Below, one piece after another: positions 36,250-45,354 of a stretch of DNA of 64,000 nt. The stretch covers positions 1-64,000 of the forward strand of contig NZ_LZSG01000037.1 of the NCBI RefSeq assembly GCF_001665395.1, read 5' to 3'. The DNA comes from Mycobacterium sp. 1164966.3. Its GTDB lineage: Bacteria > Actinomycetota > Actinomycetes > Mycobacteriales > Mycobacteriaceae. Made by a program: the position numbers and the translations under genes. Below the pieces are notes generated by a model that was given only the letters and a program-made list of their open reading frames with translations, was not told where the DNA came from and ran no database searches. How positions within the stretch are numbered: the stretch's first letter is position 1; each line of letters begins with the position of its first letter.

Positions 36250-37089
36250 TCACACGCGCTGGTTGCGATGCTTGCCCAGTTCGTCGTCGGCGGCACCCCA
36301 ACGCAGGTTGACGTCGGTAGGGTGATCGAGCTGCCGAACGCGCCACCGGTCCTGAGTCTCCTGGACGGCGGCGTTGATTCGATCGATTTCGGTGCGGAAC
36401 ACCTCGGGACGTGTTTCCTTGCTCGCGTAGTGGAAGTAGGTGAGCAGGCTGCGCAGCAGTTCCAGCTTCTGCTTCTCCCGCTTCGCCAGATCATGCGACG
36501 TCATCAACTCGATGCGCTGAACGGGCGGCAGGGCATCCCAGTCCAGTACGACCTTGGTCTCCAGCGGTTTGCGCGGGCGCTTCCAGAACCGCCACCCCTT
36601 CGGTTGCTCGGGGCGGTCGTAGTAGATGACGGACCCCTCGAACCGGGACTCGATGGCATTGCCGATCTCGGCGCGGTCGAGAGCGGAGTCCCACACCATC
36701 CGCCATTCCTGGCCGGGCGCCAGCGTGGGCAACTCGCGGGGGAGTTGTAGTTCGACGACGTCGGCGTAGCCGTCGGAGGCGTTTTCGTATGCCGCCACGG
36801 TCGGTGGGGTCGGAAACGAAAATCGAATGTCATAGGCGGCGGTGCGGCCGAAATTGCGGACCACGACTTCGATCACATGCCAATCGGTGACATGCGGTTC
36901 CATCAGCATGCCGACATGGGGCCGAATTTGCTCAGCGGCCAGCTGGCGGTTTCTCCGGATCTGATAATTGCTGAAGACAAGCGCCACGATGCCGAGCGCG
37001 AGCGCCGCCCACACCGACCACACCAGCCAGGCGTTGGACCCAAAGTCTGTGGCCCCGGGCCAGCCTTGGACCCACCCCATTGAATCCAC
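36250..37089 (-). CDS. Conserved protein with one membrane helix, Rv0633c-like
   Basis: 279 residues, the same length as Rv0633c. A single hydrophobic helix (WLVWSVWAALALGIVALVFSNY, about residues 20-42) is followed by a soluble domain of beta-rich character (HVGMLMEPHVTDWHVIEVVVRNFGRTAAYDIRFSF) and a helical, charged C-terminus. I recognise no catalytic motif. Position between echA3 and the glyoxalase II-like gene follows the conserved order. Confidence 0.8.
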   Translation of the reverse strand: MDSMGWVQGWPGATDFGSNAWLVWSVWAALALGIVALVFSNYQIRRNRQLAAEQIRPHVGMLMEPHVTDWHVIEVVVRNFGRTAAYDIRFSFPTPPTVAAYENASDGYADVVELQLPRELPTLAPGQEWRMVWDSALDRAEIGNAIESRFEGSVIYYDRPEQPKGWRFWKRPRKPLETKVVLDWDALPPVQRIELMTSHDLAKREKQKLELLRSLLTYFHYASKETRPEVFRTEIDRINAAVQETQDRWRVRQLDHPTDVNLRWGAADDELGKHRNQRV

Positions 37090-37161
37090 CTCCCGCTTAT
37101 ACCACAGTTATCGTGGGCGCCAAATTCGGTAAAACGATGGTCGGGATGCTTTTCGCGTCCC

Positions 37162-37878
37162 TCAACCGCCCATCAACATTCGCCACTGGTCGAGATTTCT
37201 GGCGCGATACACGTAGTTGGAGCGCTTGACCTCCGACAACGACGCGCTTGGTTCGGCTGCATACCAATGGCCCGGGAACACTGTCGGGTCGCCGGGGAGC
37301 TGGGCGAGTTGCTGCAGGCTGCGGTACATCTCGTCGGCGTCGCCACCTGGAAAGTCGGTGCGGCCACAGCCTTCCAGGAACAGGGTGTCACCGGCGACCA
37401 GCCGGCCGTCCAGCAGAAAACACTGGCTGCCCGGCGTGTGACCGGGCGTGTGCAGCAGCTCGATTTCGATGTCGCCGATGCTCACCTTGTCATGGTTCTC
37501 ATGCGTGGTCAGGTCGCCCAGACCGATCCCGGTGACCCGCGAAACCCAAACTGCCTCATGGCTGTTGACGTGTACCGGCACCTCTTTGCGGTCCAGCAAT
37601 TCGGCCAGGCCCTTCAACTCGAAGCCCATCATCGACCCGCCCACATGGTCCGGGTGATGATGAGTCACCAGCACGCCGGACAGGTGCAAGCCGTCGGCCT
37701 CGAGCGCGTCGAGCAGATCACCGGCGGCGTAGGCCGGATCGACCACCACACAGTCGCCGGTTTCCCGATCGCCGATCAGGTAGGCGAAATTGCGCATCTG
37801 CATCGCGAACATGTCGCCCGCGGCGAAATCACGACCGGAAAGCAGTTGACGGAAGTACAGCCGGTCTGAATCTGACAC
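37162..37878 (-). CDS. Metallo-beta-lactamase-fold hydrolase, glyoxalase II-like (Rv0634c)
   Basis: 238 residues. The metal-binding motif THHHPDHVGG (about residues 72-81), then HTPGHTPGSQCFLLDGRLVAGDTLF with further His and Asp ligands, and PGHWYAAEPS near the C-terminus are all standard for the fold. Members of this group hydrolyse thioesters (glyoxalase II) or oxidise persulphides. Mycobacteria lack glutathione, so the true substrate is probably a mycothiol conjugate or something else. The gene is divergent from the orphan antitoxin gene. Confidence 0.87.
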   Translation of the reverse strand: MSDSDRLYFRQLLSGRDFAAGDMFAMQMRNFAYLIGDRETGDCVVVDPAYAAGDLLDALEADGLHLSGVLVTHHHPDHVGGSMMGFELKGLAELLDRKEVPVHVNSHEAVWVSRVTGIGLGDLTTHENHDKVSIGDIEIELLHTPGHTPGSQCFLLDGRLVAGDTLFLEGCGRTDFPGGDADEMYRSLQQLAQLPGDPTVFPGHWYAAEPSASLSEVKRSNYVYRARNLDQWRMLMGG

Positions 37879-37967
37879 CCTCCCAGACTATGACCCTGCC
37901 AGTCGACCTACCATTTCGGGCACGTCATCGGGTTAAAGGCCCTCGAGTTCGGAGGTAGTTCCTGGCC

Positions 37968-38183
37968 ATGCTCAAGAAGGTCGAGATCGAGGTTGACGAC
38001 GACCTGGTCCGAGAGGTCATCCGCCGATACCGCGTGCTTGACACGCAAGGTGCCGTGCATCTGGCGCTGCGATCTCTCCTTGGGTTGGCGGGTGAAGGAA
38101 ACACCGGAAACCCGGACGAGGAGTTCGACGAGTTCAGCGATCCGACCGCCTGGGTTCGACCGCCCCGCGGTGACGGGGGCTAG
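37968..38183 (+). CDS. Small VapB-like orphan antitoxin, Rv0634A-like
   Basis: 71 residues. The N-terminus MLKKVEIEVDDDLVREVIRRYRV is the ribbon-helix-helix pattern of the type II VapB family (DUF2191), and QGAVHLALRSLLG completes the helices. GGAGGT at 37951-37956 precedes the ATG. No PIN-domain (VapC) toxin gene lies beside it, so it is an orphan that may act as a DNA-binding regulator or have lost its toxin. The last 20 residues are acidic. Confidence 0.75.
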   Translation: MLKKVEIEVDDDLVREVIRRYRVLDTQGAVHLALRSLLGLAGEGNTGNPDEEFDEFSDPTAWVRPPRGDGG

Positions 38184-38295
38184 TGGGCGTGCTACTGCGG
38201 CTCGTGCGCGTGGTTTGGTGACGTTGCGCGCCAGGCTGTAACCTCTGTTAGGCCCTTGAAAGCGCACCCGCACGGCTGGTCGCTACGGGTGAACG

Positions 38296-38368
38296 GCCCC
38301 CTTAGCTCAGTCGGTAGAGCGTTTCCATGGTAAGGAAAAGGTCAACGGTTCGATTCCGTTAGGGGGCT
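38296..38368 (+). tRNA. thrT: tRNA-Thr (GGT)
   Basis: A full cloverleaf of 73 bases: acceptor stem GCCCCCT/AGGGGGC, D stem GCTC/GAGC, anticodon stem TTTCC/GGAAA around the loop ATGGTAA, and a T arm with GTTCGATTC. The anticodon GGT reads ACC and ACT threonine codons. The discriminator is T, and no CCA is encoded. Confidence 0.95.
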
Positions 38369-38421
38369 CGGCGGACGCCGAGCAGGGCTGGCGGCCCCGA
38401 CCCTGAACGGGGTGGACCAGA

Positions 38422-38495
<74 letters not shown>

Positions 38496-38541
38496 CAACA
38501 AAAAAACGACACGTGCGAAAGAGACCTGAGAGAGAACCGTC

Positions 38542-38709
38542 ATGGCTTCCAGTACCGATGTGCGGCCGAAGATCACATTGGCATGCGAGGTGTGCAAGCA
38601 CCGTAACTACATCACCAAGAAGAACCGCCGCAATGATCCCGACCGGATGGAGCTGAAGAAGTTCTGCCGCAATTGCGGCAAACACCAGCCACATCGCGAG
38701 ACACGGTAG
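38542..38709 (+). CDS. rpmG: Ribosomal protein L33 (zinc-binding type)
   Basis: 55 residues: [18 protein letters not shown] is followed by the rest of the L33 sequence, with two CxxC pairs (CEVC and CRNC), so this is the C+ zinc-binding form. In mycobacteria a second, C- form can replace it when zinc is low. The gene lies 46 bases after tRNA-Met and 48 bases before hadA, the order seen around Rv0634B. It is absent from long-ORF lists because of its size. Confidence 0.95.
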   Translation: MASSTDVRPKITLACEVCKHRNYITKKNRRNDPDRMELKKFCRNCGKHQPHRETR

Positions 38710-38757
38710 TCGGTCCAAACCGTATTTGCCGGGAATTACTAGGTAGGTTTTACAGCC

Positions 38758-39237
38758 GTGGCTTTGACTACAGACATTGTCGGGATGCATTACCGCTATC
38801 CCGACCACTACGAGGTGGAGCGGGAAAAGATCCGCGAGTACGCGGAGGCCGTGCAAAACACCGACGGCTCATTCTTCACGGAGGATGCGGCCTCGGAACT
38901 CGGCTACAAAGCGCTGGTGGCGCCCCTCACCTTTATTTGTGTGTTCGGTTACAAGGCACAGTCGGCGTTCTTTCAGCACGCCAACATCGCGGTCCAGGAC
39001 TCGCAAATCGTCCAGGTCGATCAGGTGCTGAAATTCGAGATGCCGATCGTGGCCGGCGACAAGCTGTACTGCGACGTCTGGGTGGATTCGATGCGGGAGG
39101 CGCACGGCACCCAGATCATCGTGACCAAGAACATCATCACCAACGAAGCGGGTGAGATTGTGCAGGAGACCTACACGACCCTGGCGGGCCGTGCCGGTGA
39201 GGACGGAGAAGAGGGATTTTCTGATGGCGCTGCGTGA
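38758..39237 (+). CDS. hadA: HadA, (3R)-hydroxyacyl-ACP dehydratase subunit
   Basis: 159 residues from a GTG. A MaoC-like hot-dog fold, with the N-terminal domain TDIVGMHYRYPDHYEVEREKIREYA and VVAPLTFICVFG, gives substrate binding rather than catalysis. HadA pairs with HadB to form the FAS-II dehydratase that acts on early meromycolate intermediates. It overlaps hadB by 14 bases and is part of the hadA-hadB-hadC operon. Confidence 0.95.
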   Translation: MALTTDIVGMHYRYPDHYEVEREKIREYAEAVQNTDGSFFTEDAASELGYKALVAPLTFICVFGYKAQSAFFQHANIAVQDSQIVQVDQVLKFEMPIVAGDKLYCDVWVDSMREAHGTQIIVTKNIITNEAGEIVQETYTTLAGRAGEDGEEGFSDGAA

Positions 39238-39652
39238 GTTCAGTTCGGTCAAAGTTGGAGACCAGCTTCCCGAGCGGATCTACCCGCTGACCCGCGGGGA
39301 CCTGGTGAACTACGCCGGGGTGTCGGGTGACTTGAACCCAATCCACTGGGACGACGAGATCGCCAAGGTCGTCGGGCTGGACACCGCGATCGCCCACGGC
39401 ATGCTGACCATGGGGATCGGCGGCGGCTACGTCACCTCGTGGGTCGGCGACCCGGGTGCGGTCACCGAGTACAACGTGCGGTTCACCGCCGTGGTGCCGG
39501 TACCCAACGACGGCAAGGGTGCCGAGCTGGTCTTCAACGGCCGGGTGAAGTCGGTCGATGCGGACAACAAGTCGGTGACGATCGCTCTCACGGCGACCAC
39601 TGACGGGAAAAAGATCTTCGGCCGGGCCATCGCCTCAGCGAAACTGGCGTAA
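39224..39652 (+). CDS. hadB: HadB, catalytic (3R)-hydroxyacyl-ACP dehydratase subunit
   Basis: 142 residues, the same length as M. tuberculosis HadB. The catalytic pair is in GDLNPIHWDD: Asp36 and His41 of the R-hydratase motif. It is the shared catalytic subunit of HadAB and HadBC and the target site region for thiacetazone and isoxyl action. The ATG lies inside the end of hadA and the stop is two bases before hadC, so all three are translationally coupled. Confidence 0.96.
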   Translation: MALREFSSVKVGDQLPERIYPLTRGDLVNYAGVSGDLNPIHWDDEIAKVVGLDTAIAHGMLTMGIGGGYVTSWVGDPGAVTEYNVRFTAVVPVPNDGKGAELVFNGRVKSVDADNKSVTIALTATTDGKKIFGRAIASAKLA

Positions 39653-39654
39653 GC

Positions 39655-40155
39655 ATGGCGCTCAAAACTGATATCCGCGGGATGATCTGGCGGTATCCGG
39701 ACTCCTTCGTCGTGGGGCGCGAGCAACTCCGCGCTTTCGCCAGCTCGATCAAGTGCGAACATCCGGCTTACTACAACGAGGACGCGGCGGCCGAACTCGG
39801 TTATGACAACATCGTCGCACCGCTGACGTTCGCGACGATCCTCGCGAAGCTGGTCCAGACCGACTTCTTCCAGAACGTCGACGTGGGCATGGAGACTATG
39901 CAGATCGTCCAGGTTGATCAGCGGTTCGTGTTCCACAAGCCGATTCTCGCCGGCGATGTGCTGTGGGCCCGGATGGACATTCATTCGGTCGACGAGCGGT
40001 TCGGCGCCGACATTGTCGTGACGAGAAACATCTGCCACAACGACAAGGGTGAGCTGGTCCTCGAGGCCTTCACAACGCTGATGGGCCAGCAGGGCGACGG
40101 CTCCGCGCGGCTCAAATGGGACAAGGAATCCGGCCAGGTCATCAGAACCGGGTAA
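39655..40155 (+). CDS. hadC: HadC, (3R)-hydroxyacyl-ACP dehydratase subunit
   Basis: 166 residues, equal to the known length. It resembles HadA throughout (TDIRGMIWRYPDSFVVGREQLRAFA; NIVAPLTFATILAKLVQTDFFQNVD), a non-catalytic hot-dog subunit. HadBC works on longer meromycolate chains, and its loss alters the oxygenated mycolates. This connects it functionally to the mmaA genes 5 kb downstream. Confidence 0.95.
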   Translation: MALKTDIRGMIWRYPDSFVVGREQLRAFASSIKCEHPAYYNEDAAAELGYDNIVAPLTFATILAKLVQTDFFQNVDVGMETMQIVQVDQRFVFHKPILAGDVLWARMDIHSVDERFGADIVVTRNICHNDKGELVLEAFTTLMGQQGDGSARLKWDKESGQVIRTG

Positions 40156-40329
40156 ACATCGGATTTCCTGCGCTCAACGGGTATCTAGTACACTCGGGCG
40201 TCGGGGTTTCCCCAGCATCTGCGCCCTTTCGCGACGAGTCCGTGAATCGACCGAGGGGAGGGCGCGCGTGTCATGTGGGCCCCGACGCCGGGAGGCCTGG
40301 CCGGACTGGGTCCGTCCTGCCAACCGCGA

Positions 40330-40402
<73 letters not shown>

Positions 40403-40414
40403 CTGAAGGCCGTC

Positions 40415-40518
40415 CGGCGACGATGCAGGCCGGGGCGGCCTGAGGAGGAGCCGGACAATGGGGCAGCGCGGCGACGATGCGGGCCGGGACGGGCCTGCGG
40501 AGGGGCCGGATACAGGTA
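40415..40518 (+). repeat. MIRU-like tandem repeat, two copies of about 54 bases
   Basis: Copy 1 begins CGGCGACGATGCAGGCCG at 40415 and copy 2 begins CGGCGACGATGCGGGCCG at 40469. Both continue with a CCTG-(A/C)-GGAGG-(A/G)-GCCGGA block. The start and the GAGGAGGAGC block resemble mycobacterial interspersed repetitive units as I remember them. It lies between tRNA-Trp and secE, where it could affect secE expression and vary in copy number. Confidence 0.6.
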
Positions 40519-40580
40519 GCGTGACATAGGTGGACACTGGGAATGGCCCGGCGGATAGCTAGCGAACAAAGGAGCATGCG

Positions 40581-41054
40581 GTGAGCGACGAAGGCGACGT
40601 TGCCAACGACGCCGCAAGCGACGGCGGCGAGACCGAGGAAAGCGGCGGTCGGACGGCTTTGGTGACAAAACCTGTGGCGCGGCCGCAGCGCCCCACCGGC
40701 AAGCGGACCCGTCAGAAGGCAGCTGACGCCGACGCGGACGCCGAGTCATCGGGCGACGTCGAGGTCGCCAAGGAAGAGAAATCAAAGAAGTCCGCAAAAG
40801 GTGCGAAGGCCAAGAAGGCACAGAAATCCGCCAAGACAAAGAAGAAAGCTGGCGCCGCTTCGGCGAACCCGATCATCTTCGTTTTCAACTACCTGAAGCA
40901 GGTAGTCGCCGAAATGCGGAAGGTGATCTGGCCGAACCGCAAACAGATGCTCACCTACACCTCGGTGGTGCTGGTGTTTCTGGCCTTCATGGTGGCACTC
41001 GTCGGGCTCGCCGATTTCGGCCTAGCCAAGCTGGTGCTACTGGTGTTCGGCTGA
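40581..41054 (+). CDS. secE: Preprotein translocase subunit SecE
   Basis: 157 residues from a GTG with AAAGGAG at 40568-40574. The N-terminal 95 residues are a highly charged lysine/alanine/aspartate-rich extension typical of actinobacterial SecE. The conserved core follows: [21 protein letters not shown], and one membrane helix ([20 protein letters not shown]). SecE clamps SecY in the translocation channel. It leads directly to nusG, as in most bacteria. Confidence 0.95.
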   Translation: MSDEGDVANDAASDGGETEESGGRTALVTKPVARPQRPTGKRTRQKAADADADAESSGDVEVAKEEKSKKSAKGAKAKKAQKSAKTKKKAGAASANPIIFVFNYLKQVVAEMRKVIWPNRKQMLTYTSVVLVFLAFMVALVGLADFGLAKLVLLVFG

Positions 41055-41067
41055 GGCTTGAGAGTGA

Positions 41068-41802
<735 letters not shown>

Positions 41803-41873
41803 CCGATCGCACGCCATACGAGGCCGAATCCCAAGGCCGGACAAGGCAGTACAAGGAAGGATAGCGACACCCT

Positions 41874-42305
41874 ATGGCCCCGAAGAAGAAGAAAGTCGTC
41901 GGGCTGATCAAGCTGCAGATCGTGGCTGGGCAGGCCAACCCTGCGCCGCCCGTCGGCCCCGCGCTCGGCCAGCACGGCGTCAACATCATGGAGTTCTGCA
42001 AGGCGTACAACGCCGCCACCGAGAACCAGCGCGGCAACGTCATCCCGGTGGAGATCACGGTCTACGAGGACCGCAGCTTCACGTTCACCTTGAAGACCCC
42101 GCCCGCTGCGAAGCTGCTGCTCAAGGCGGCGGGTGTGGGTAAGGGTTCGGCGGAGCCGCACAAGAACAAGGTCGCCAAGGTCAGCTGGGACCAGGTTCGC
42201 GAGATCGCCGAGACCAAGAAGTCCGACCTCAACGCGAACGACATCGATGCGGCCGCCAAGATCATCGCCGGCACCGCGCGGTCGATGGGCATAACCGTCG
42301 AGTAG
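41874..42305 (+). CDS. rplK: Ribosomal protein L11
   Basis: 143 residues. The proline-rich N-terminal block [31 protein letters not shown] is diagnostic for L11, as is [15 protein letters not shown]; it is the base of the GTPase-associated stalk and the binding site of thiostrepton. It lies 71 bases after nusG and is followed by the L1 regulatory hairpin and rplA. Confidence 0.97.
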   Translation: MAPKKKKVVGLIKLQIVAGQANPAPPVGPALGQHGVNIMEFCKAYNAATENQRGNVIPVEITVYEDRSFTFTLKTPPAAKLLLKAAGVGKGSAEPHKNKVAKVSWDQVREIAETKKSDLNANDIDAAAKIIAGTARSMGITVE

Positions 42306-42317
42306 TTCTCAGCAGCC

Positions 42318-42354
42318 CGTGGGAGGGCCAGCTTCGGCCCGCTTGGTAACCACG
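42318..42354 (+). promoter_or_regulatory. L1-binding mRNA element between rplK and rplA
   Basis: CGTGGGAGGGCC (42318-42329), a short loop, then GGCCCGCTTGGTAACCACG (42336-42354). The outer stem CGTGG/CCACG and inner stem GGGCC/GGCCC enclose an asymmetric internal loop with GA on one side and GCTTGGTAA on the other. The GUGGGAG...GGU-AA-CCAC arrangement copies the L1-binding site of 23S rRNA, so L1 should repress its own mRNA here. Confidence 0.7.
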
Positions 42355-42377
42355 ACCCAACACAGATTGGACAGTCA

Positions 42378-43088
42378 ATGAGCAAGAACAGCAAGGTATA
42401 TCGCGCGGCCGCCGAGAAGGTTGATCGCAGTAACCTGTACACCCCGCTGGAGGCGGCCAAGCTTGCCAAGGAGACGTCGTCGAGCAAGCAGGACGCGACC
42501 GTCGAGGTGGCGATCCGGCTCGGCGTCGACCCGCGCAAGGCCGACCAGATGGTCCGCGGCACTGTCAACCTGCCGCACGGCACGGGTAAGACCGCCCGGG
42601 TTGCGGTGTTCGCGGTCGGCGAGAAAGCCGAGCAGGCCGAGGCCGCCGGAGCTGACATCGTCGGCAGCGACGACCTGATCGAGAAGATTCAGGGCGGATT
42701 TCTGGACTTCGACGCCGCCATCGCGACGCCGGACCAGATGGCCAAGGTCGGTCGTATCGCCCGGATCCTGGGTCCGCGCGGCCTGATGCCGAACCCGAAG
42801 ACCGGCACCGTCACCCCCGACGTCGCCAAGGCCGTGACCGACATCAAGGGCGGCAAGATCAACTTCCGCGTCGACAAGCAGGCCAACCTGCACTTCGTCA
42901 TCGGCAAGGCGTCGTTCGACGAGAAGAAACTTGCGGAGAACTACGGGGCGGCGCTCGACGAGGTGTTGCGGCTCAAGCCGTCGTCGTCGAAGGGGCGGTA
43001 CCTGAAGAAGGTCACCGTGTCGACGACGACCGGGCCGGGCATTCCGGTCGATCCTTCCGTCACCCGCAACTTCACCGCGGAGGTCTAG
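42378..43088 (+). CDS. rplA: Ribosomal protein L1
   Basis: 236 residues. The L1 pattern is plain: [33 protein letters not shown] near the N-terminus, [30 protein letters not shown] in the middle, and [18 protein letters not shown] near the end. L1 forms the mobile E-site stalk and also acts as a translational repressor. The gene is followed by a bidirectional hairpin and the convergent sigma-factor gene. Confidence 0.97.
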   Translation: MSKNSKVYRAAAEKVDRSNLYTPLEAAKLAKETSSSKQDATVEVAIRLGVDPRKADQMVRGTVNLPHGTGKTARVAVFAVGEKAEQAEAAGADIVGSDDLIEKIQGGFLDFDAAIATPDQMAKVGRIARILGPRGLMPNPKTGTVTPDVAKAVTDIKGGKINFRVDKQANLHFVIGKASFDEKKLAENYGAALDEVLRLKPSSSKGRYLKKVTVSTTTGPGIPVDPSVTRNFTAEV

Positions 43089-43096
43089 TCCGGCCG

Positions 43097-43154
43097 CCGA
43101 GTGTGCATCCTGCGACGCCTCACCGGCGTGTTGCGTCGCGAGATTCACATTCGG
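43097..43154. terminator. Two-tier hairpin after rplA (repeat family copy 1)
   Basis: Outer arms CCGAGTGTG (43097-43105) and CACATTCGG (43146-43154) pair with one mismatch, and inner arms GCGACGC (43112-43118) and GCGTCGC (43133-43139) pair perfectly. The same plan occurs after the ROK kinase gene. The stop of the sigma-factor gene (43120) lies inside it, so the element provides that protein's last codons. Confidence 0.6.
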
Positions 43155-44355
43155 CGATACGCCGCCGCAGGAAGTCGCGGCCCGGCTCGGATCCGTTGCA
43201 CTGCAACGCCTCTCGGTACCAGATAAGAGCTTCTTTCCGGCGTCCCGCCCGTCGCAACAAGTCGGCGCGCACCGAGGCAGCCAGATTTGAACGGGCAAGC
43301 CGGGGATCGTGCGCCACCTTCTCCAATGCGGCTAGGCCGGCATCTGGGCCATCGCGGAAACCTACCGCCAGGGCGCGGTTGGCCAGCACCACCGGCGAGT
43401 CGGTCATCTGCAACAGTCGATCGTATGCGGCGCAGATGGCGGTCCAGTCGGTCTGCTCCCAGGACGGCGCCGTCGCGTGCAGAGCGGCGATCACCGCTTG
43501 AGGCAGATACGGCCCGGTCGAGCCCCGCGCCCGCCGCAGCCGATCCAGGCCGCGGCTGATGCGGCCGCCGTCCCACCTCCAACGGTCCTGCTCATCGAGC
43601 GGAACCAGCGCGCCCGCACTGTCAACCCGGGTCGCCCGACGCGAATCATGCAGCAGCACAAGGGCCGCCAAGGCGTGCGCCTCCGGCTCCTGCGGCAGCA
43701 GCGCACACAGCTCCGCGGCCAGCCGGACACCCTCGTCGCACAGTTCGTCTCGGATGGCCGACGGGCCGGCGGTCGACCAATAGCCCTCGGTGAAAACCGA
43801 GTAGATGCAGCTGAGCACGTGCGGCGTGCGCTCTGGCAGTAGTTCGGCGGGCGGCACTCGCAGCGGGATGTTGGCATGCCGGATCTTGTTCTTGGCTCGC
43901 GTGATTCGTTGACTGACGGCACCCTCGGCCTGGAGTAGCGCGCGAGCGATCTCGGCGACGGTCAACCCGGACACCAGGCGCAGCGTCAGCGCCAGTTGCG
44001 ATTGCCGGTCCAGCGCCGGGTGCGCGCAGGTGAACATCATGCGCAGCTCGTCGTCGCGCACCGGATGCGGGTCACTGTGATCGGTACGCGCTCGAATATC
44101 GTCAAGCACTGCCGCCAATTCCTTTCCCGGACGGGCAGATTCGCGGCGTAGCCGATCCCGCACCCGATTGCGGGCGACCGTCACCAGCCACCCGCCGGGA
44201 CTGTCCGGCACCCCGTCGCGGGCCCAGGTACGAAGAGCCTCGGCACAGGCTTCCTGAACGGCGTCTTCGGCGATGGTGAGGTCACCCGACCACCGGGCCA
44301 GGGCGGCCACCGCCGGGCCCCACTCGCGCCGGAAGACGCCGCTCAGGTCGCTCAT
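43120..44355 (-). CDS. ECF sigma factor with C-terminal helical extension, ECF42 type
   Basis: 411 residues. Sigma region 2 is at about 8-75 (AARWSGDLTIAEDAVQEA-like, with GWLVTVARNRVRDRLR), and region 4 at about 112-165 (LALTLRLVSGLTVAEIARALLQAEGAVSQRITRAKNKIR). The remaining 240 residues are a helical, TPR-like extension with DERG-type conserved parts (LPQEPEAHALAALVLLHDSRRATR). Together with the adjacent DGPF gene this is the hallmark of the ECF42 group, in which the C-terminal extension, not an anti-sigma factor, is thought to control activity. It is eight bases downstream of the DGPF gene. The pair has no counterpart here in the M. tuberculosis order. Confidence 0.85.
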   Translation of the reverse strand: MSDLSGVFRREWGPAVAALARWSGDLTIAEDAVQEACAEALRTWARDGVPDSPGGWLVTVARNRVRDRLRRESARPGKELAAVLDDIRARTDHSDPHPVRDDELRMMFTCAHPALDRQSQLALTLRLVSGLTVAEIARALLQAEGAVSQRITRAKNKIRHANIPLRVPPAELLPERTPHVLSCIYSVFTEGYWSTAGPSAIRDELCDEGVRLAAELCALLPQEPEAHALAALVLLHDSRRATRVDSAGALVPLDEQDRWRWDGGRISRGLDRLRRARGSTGPYLPQAVIAALHATAPSWEQTDWTAICAAYDRLLQMTDSPVVLANRALAVGFRDGPDAGLAALEKVAHDPRLARSNLAASVRADLLRRAGRRKEALIWYREALQCNGSEPGRDFLRRRIAECESRDATRR

Positions 44356-44363
44356 CCCAGGGC

Positions 44364-45065
44364 CTATAGGTGAGAGACTCCCGCCAGCTGGCGCAGCTGT
44401 ACGGCCGAGGCGGGAATCATCGCGGCTAATTTGACCGCCTCGTCACGATCGGTGGCGGTGAGCACATAGAACCCGGTGGCGATCTCGGCCCCTTCTGCAT
44501 ACGGTCCGTCCGTCAGCAGCACCTGGCCGTCGCGGACGCGTACCGTCGTCGCCGTCGCCGGCTCGTGCAGTGCGGCACCGCCGACAATGTGATCGCCTGC
44601 GGCGGTGGCGAATTCACCGTGCCGAGCCGCCTCCGCCTGCCACTCCGGAGTGCCCGGCGTGTGCACGGATGCGGGTGGTTCCTGTAGCAGCGCCAGCCAT
44701 TGGCCGCTGCCCGCGCGCGTCCATTCGGCATCGAAGACGTGGTAGGCGGGCCGAACCTCGATCGCGCCGTAGGTAGCGACCGGAATATCGCGTGCCAACG
44801 CCAGTGCCTCGTCGAGGTTCTCCGCTTCGAATACGTAGTAGCCGCACGCTACCTCGGCGCCTTCGGGGAATGGGCCGTCGGTGACGAGCGGCGCGTTCGG
44901 GCCGCCTGTGATGCGCACCGCGGCGGCCGCGGGCATCAGGGCGTCACCGGCCCGGATTGCCGACGCTGCTTTCGCGTGAAAGCTCTCGAATGCCGCCATC
45001 ATGGAGTCGCGCTCGTCAGGTGTGAGTTCCGGCTCCCGGCTGATCAACAGCGCCAAGTACTGCAT
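44364..45065 (-). CDS. DGPF (YCII-like) protein, two-domain, partner of the ECF42 sigma factor
   Basis: 233 residues made of two repeats of the YCII/DGPF fold. Each has its own motif: TDGPFPEGAEVACGYYVFEA (about residues 63-82) and TDGPYAEGAEIATGFYVLTA (about 185-205). DGPF proteins are the usual targets of ECF42 sigma factors; their chemistry is unknown, though YCII-like folds can hydrolyse or bind small molecules. GGAGGTGACC precedes the ATG. The gene is first in a two-gene operon. Confidence 0.85.
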   Translation of the reverse strand: MQYLALLISREPELTPDERDSMMAAFESFHAKAASAIRAGDALMPAAAAVRITGGPNAPLVTDGPFPEGAEVACGYYVFEAENLDEALALARDIPVATYGAIEVRPAYHVFDAEWTRAGSGQWLALLQEPPASVHTPGTPEWQAEAARHGEFATAAGDHIVGGAALHEPATATTVRVRDGQVLLTDGPYAEGAEIATGFYVLTATDRDEAVKLAAMIPASAVQLRQLAGVSHL

Positions 45066-45119
45066 TTGTGGTCACCTCCGATAGTGAGCGAAACCCTGTG
45101 TTCCACTCTCTACCTATCC

Positions 45120-45146
45120 GACGAACAGCGCGCCCACAATCCGACA
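45120..45146 (-). promoter_or_regulatory. Candidate ECF42 promoter before the DGPF-sigma operon
   Basis: On the minus strand TGTCGG (complement at 45141-45146), a 17-base spacer and CGTC (complement at 45120-45123) are found 54 bases before the DGPF ATG. As I remember, ECF42 promoters use TGTCGA at -35 and CGA/TC at -10; the fit is one base off in the -35 box. This would make the operon self-activating. Confidence 0.5.
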
Positions 45147-45316
45147 GGTCTGGTGCGTCTTTGACGCCTCTACTCCCCTTAGCCACAGGTGTCACTTCAG
45201 CACCGGCGCGGCTGCCACCAGTCGTTTCCGGAAAGCGCTATCGCCGGCGCTAGCACATCTCTACCGATCGGACGAAACCAGTGCTGGCGCTTGGCCACCA
45301 TATGATCGCCTTTTTC

Positions 45317-45341
45317 TGGTACCCGACTGGCAGGTGTGACG
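45317..45341 (+). repeat. Intergenic motif, copy 2: TGGTACC-N4-TGGCAGGTGTGACG
   Basis: TGGTACC at 45317-45323, four bases, then TGGCAGGTGTGACG at 45328-45341, identical in both blocks to the copy at 22958-22982. It lies 14 bases beyond the stop of mmaA4, as the other copy lies just beyond recD. The rest of the 289-base gap 45066-45354 holds the ECF42 promoter and nothing else recognised. Confidence 0.45.
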
Positions 45342-45354
45342 CCACCAGCAGAAA

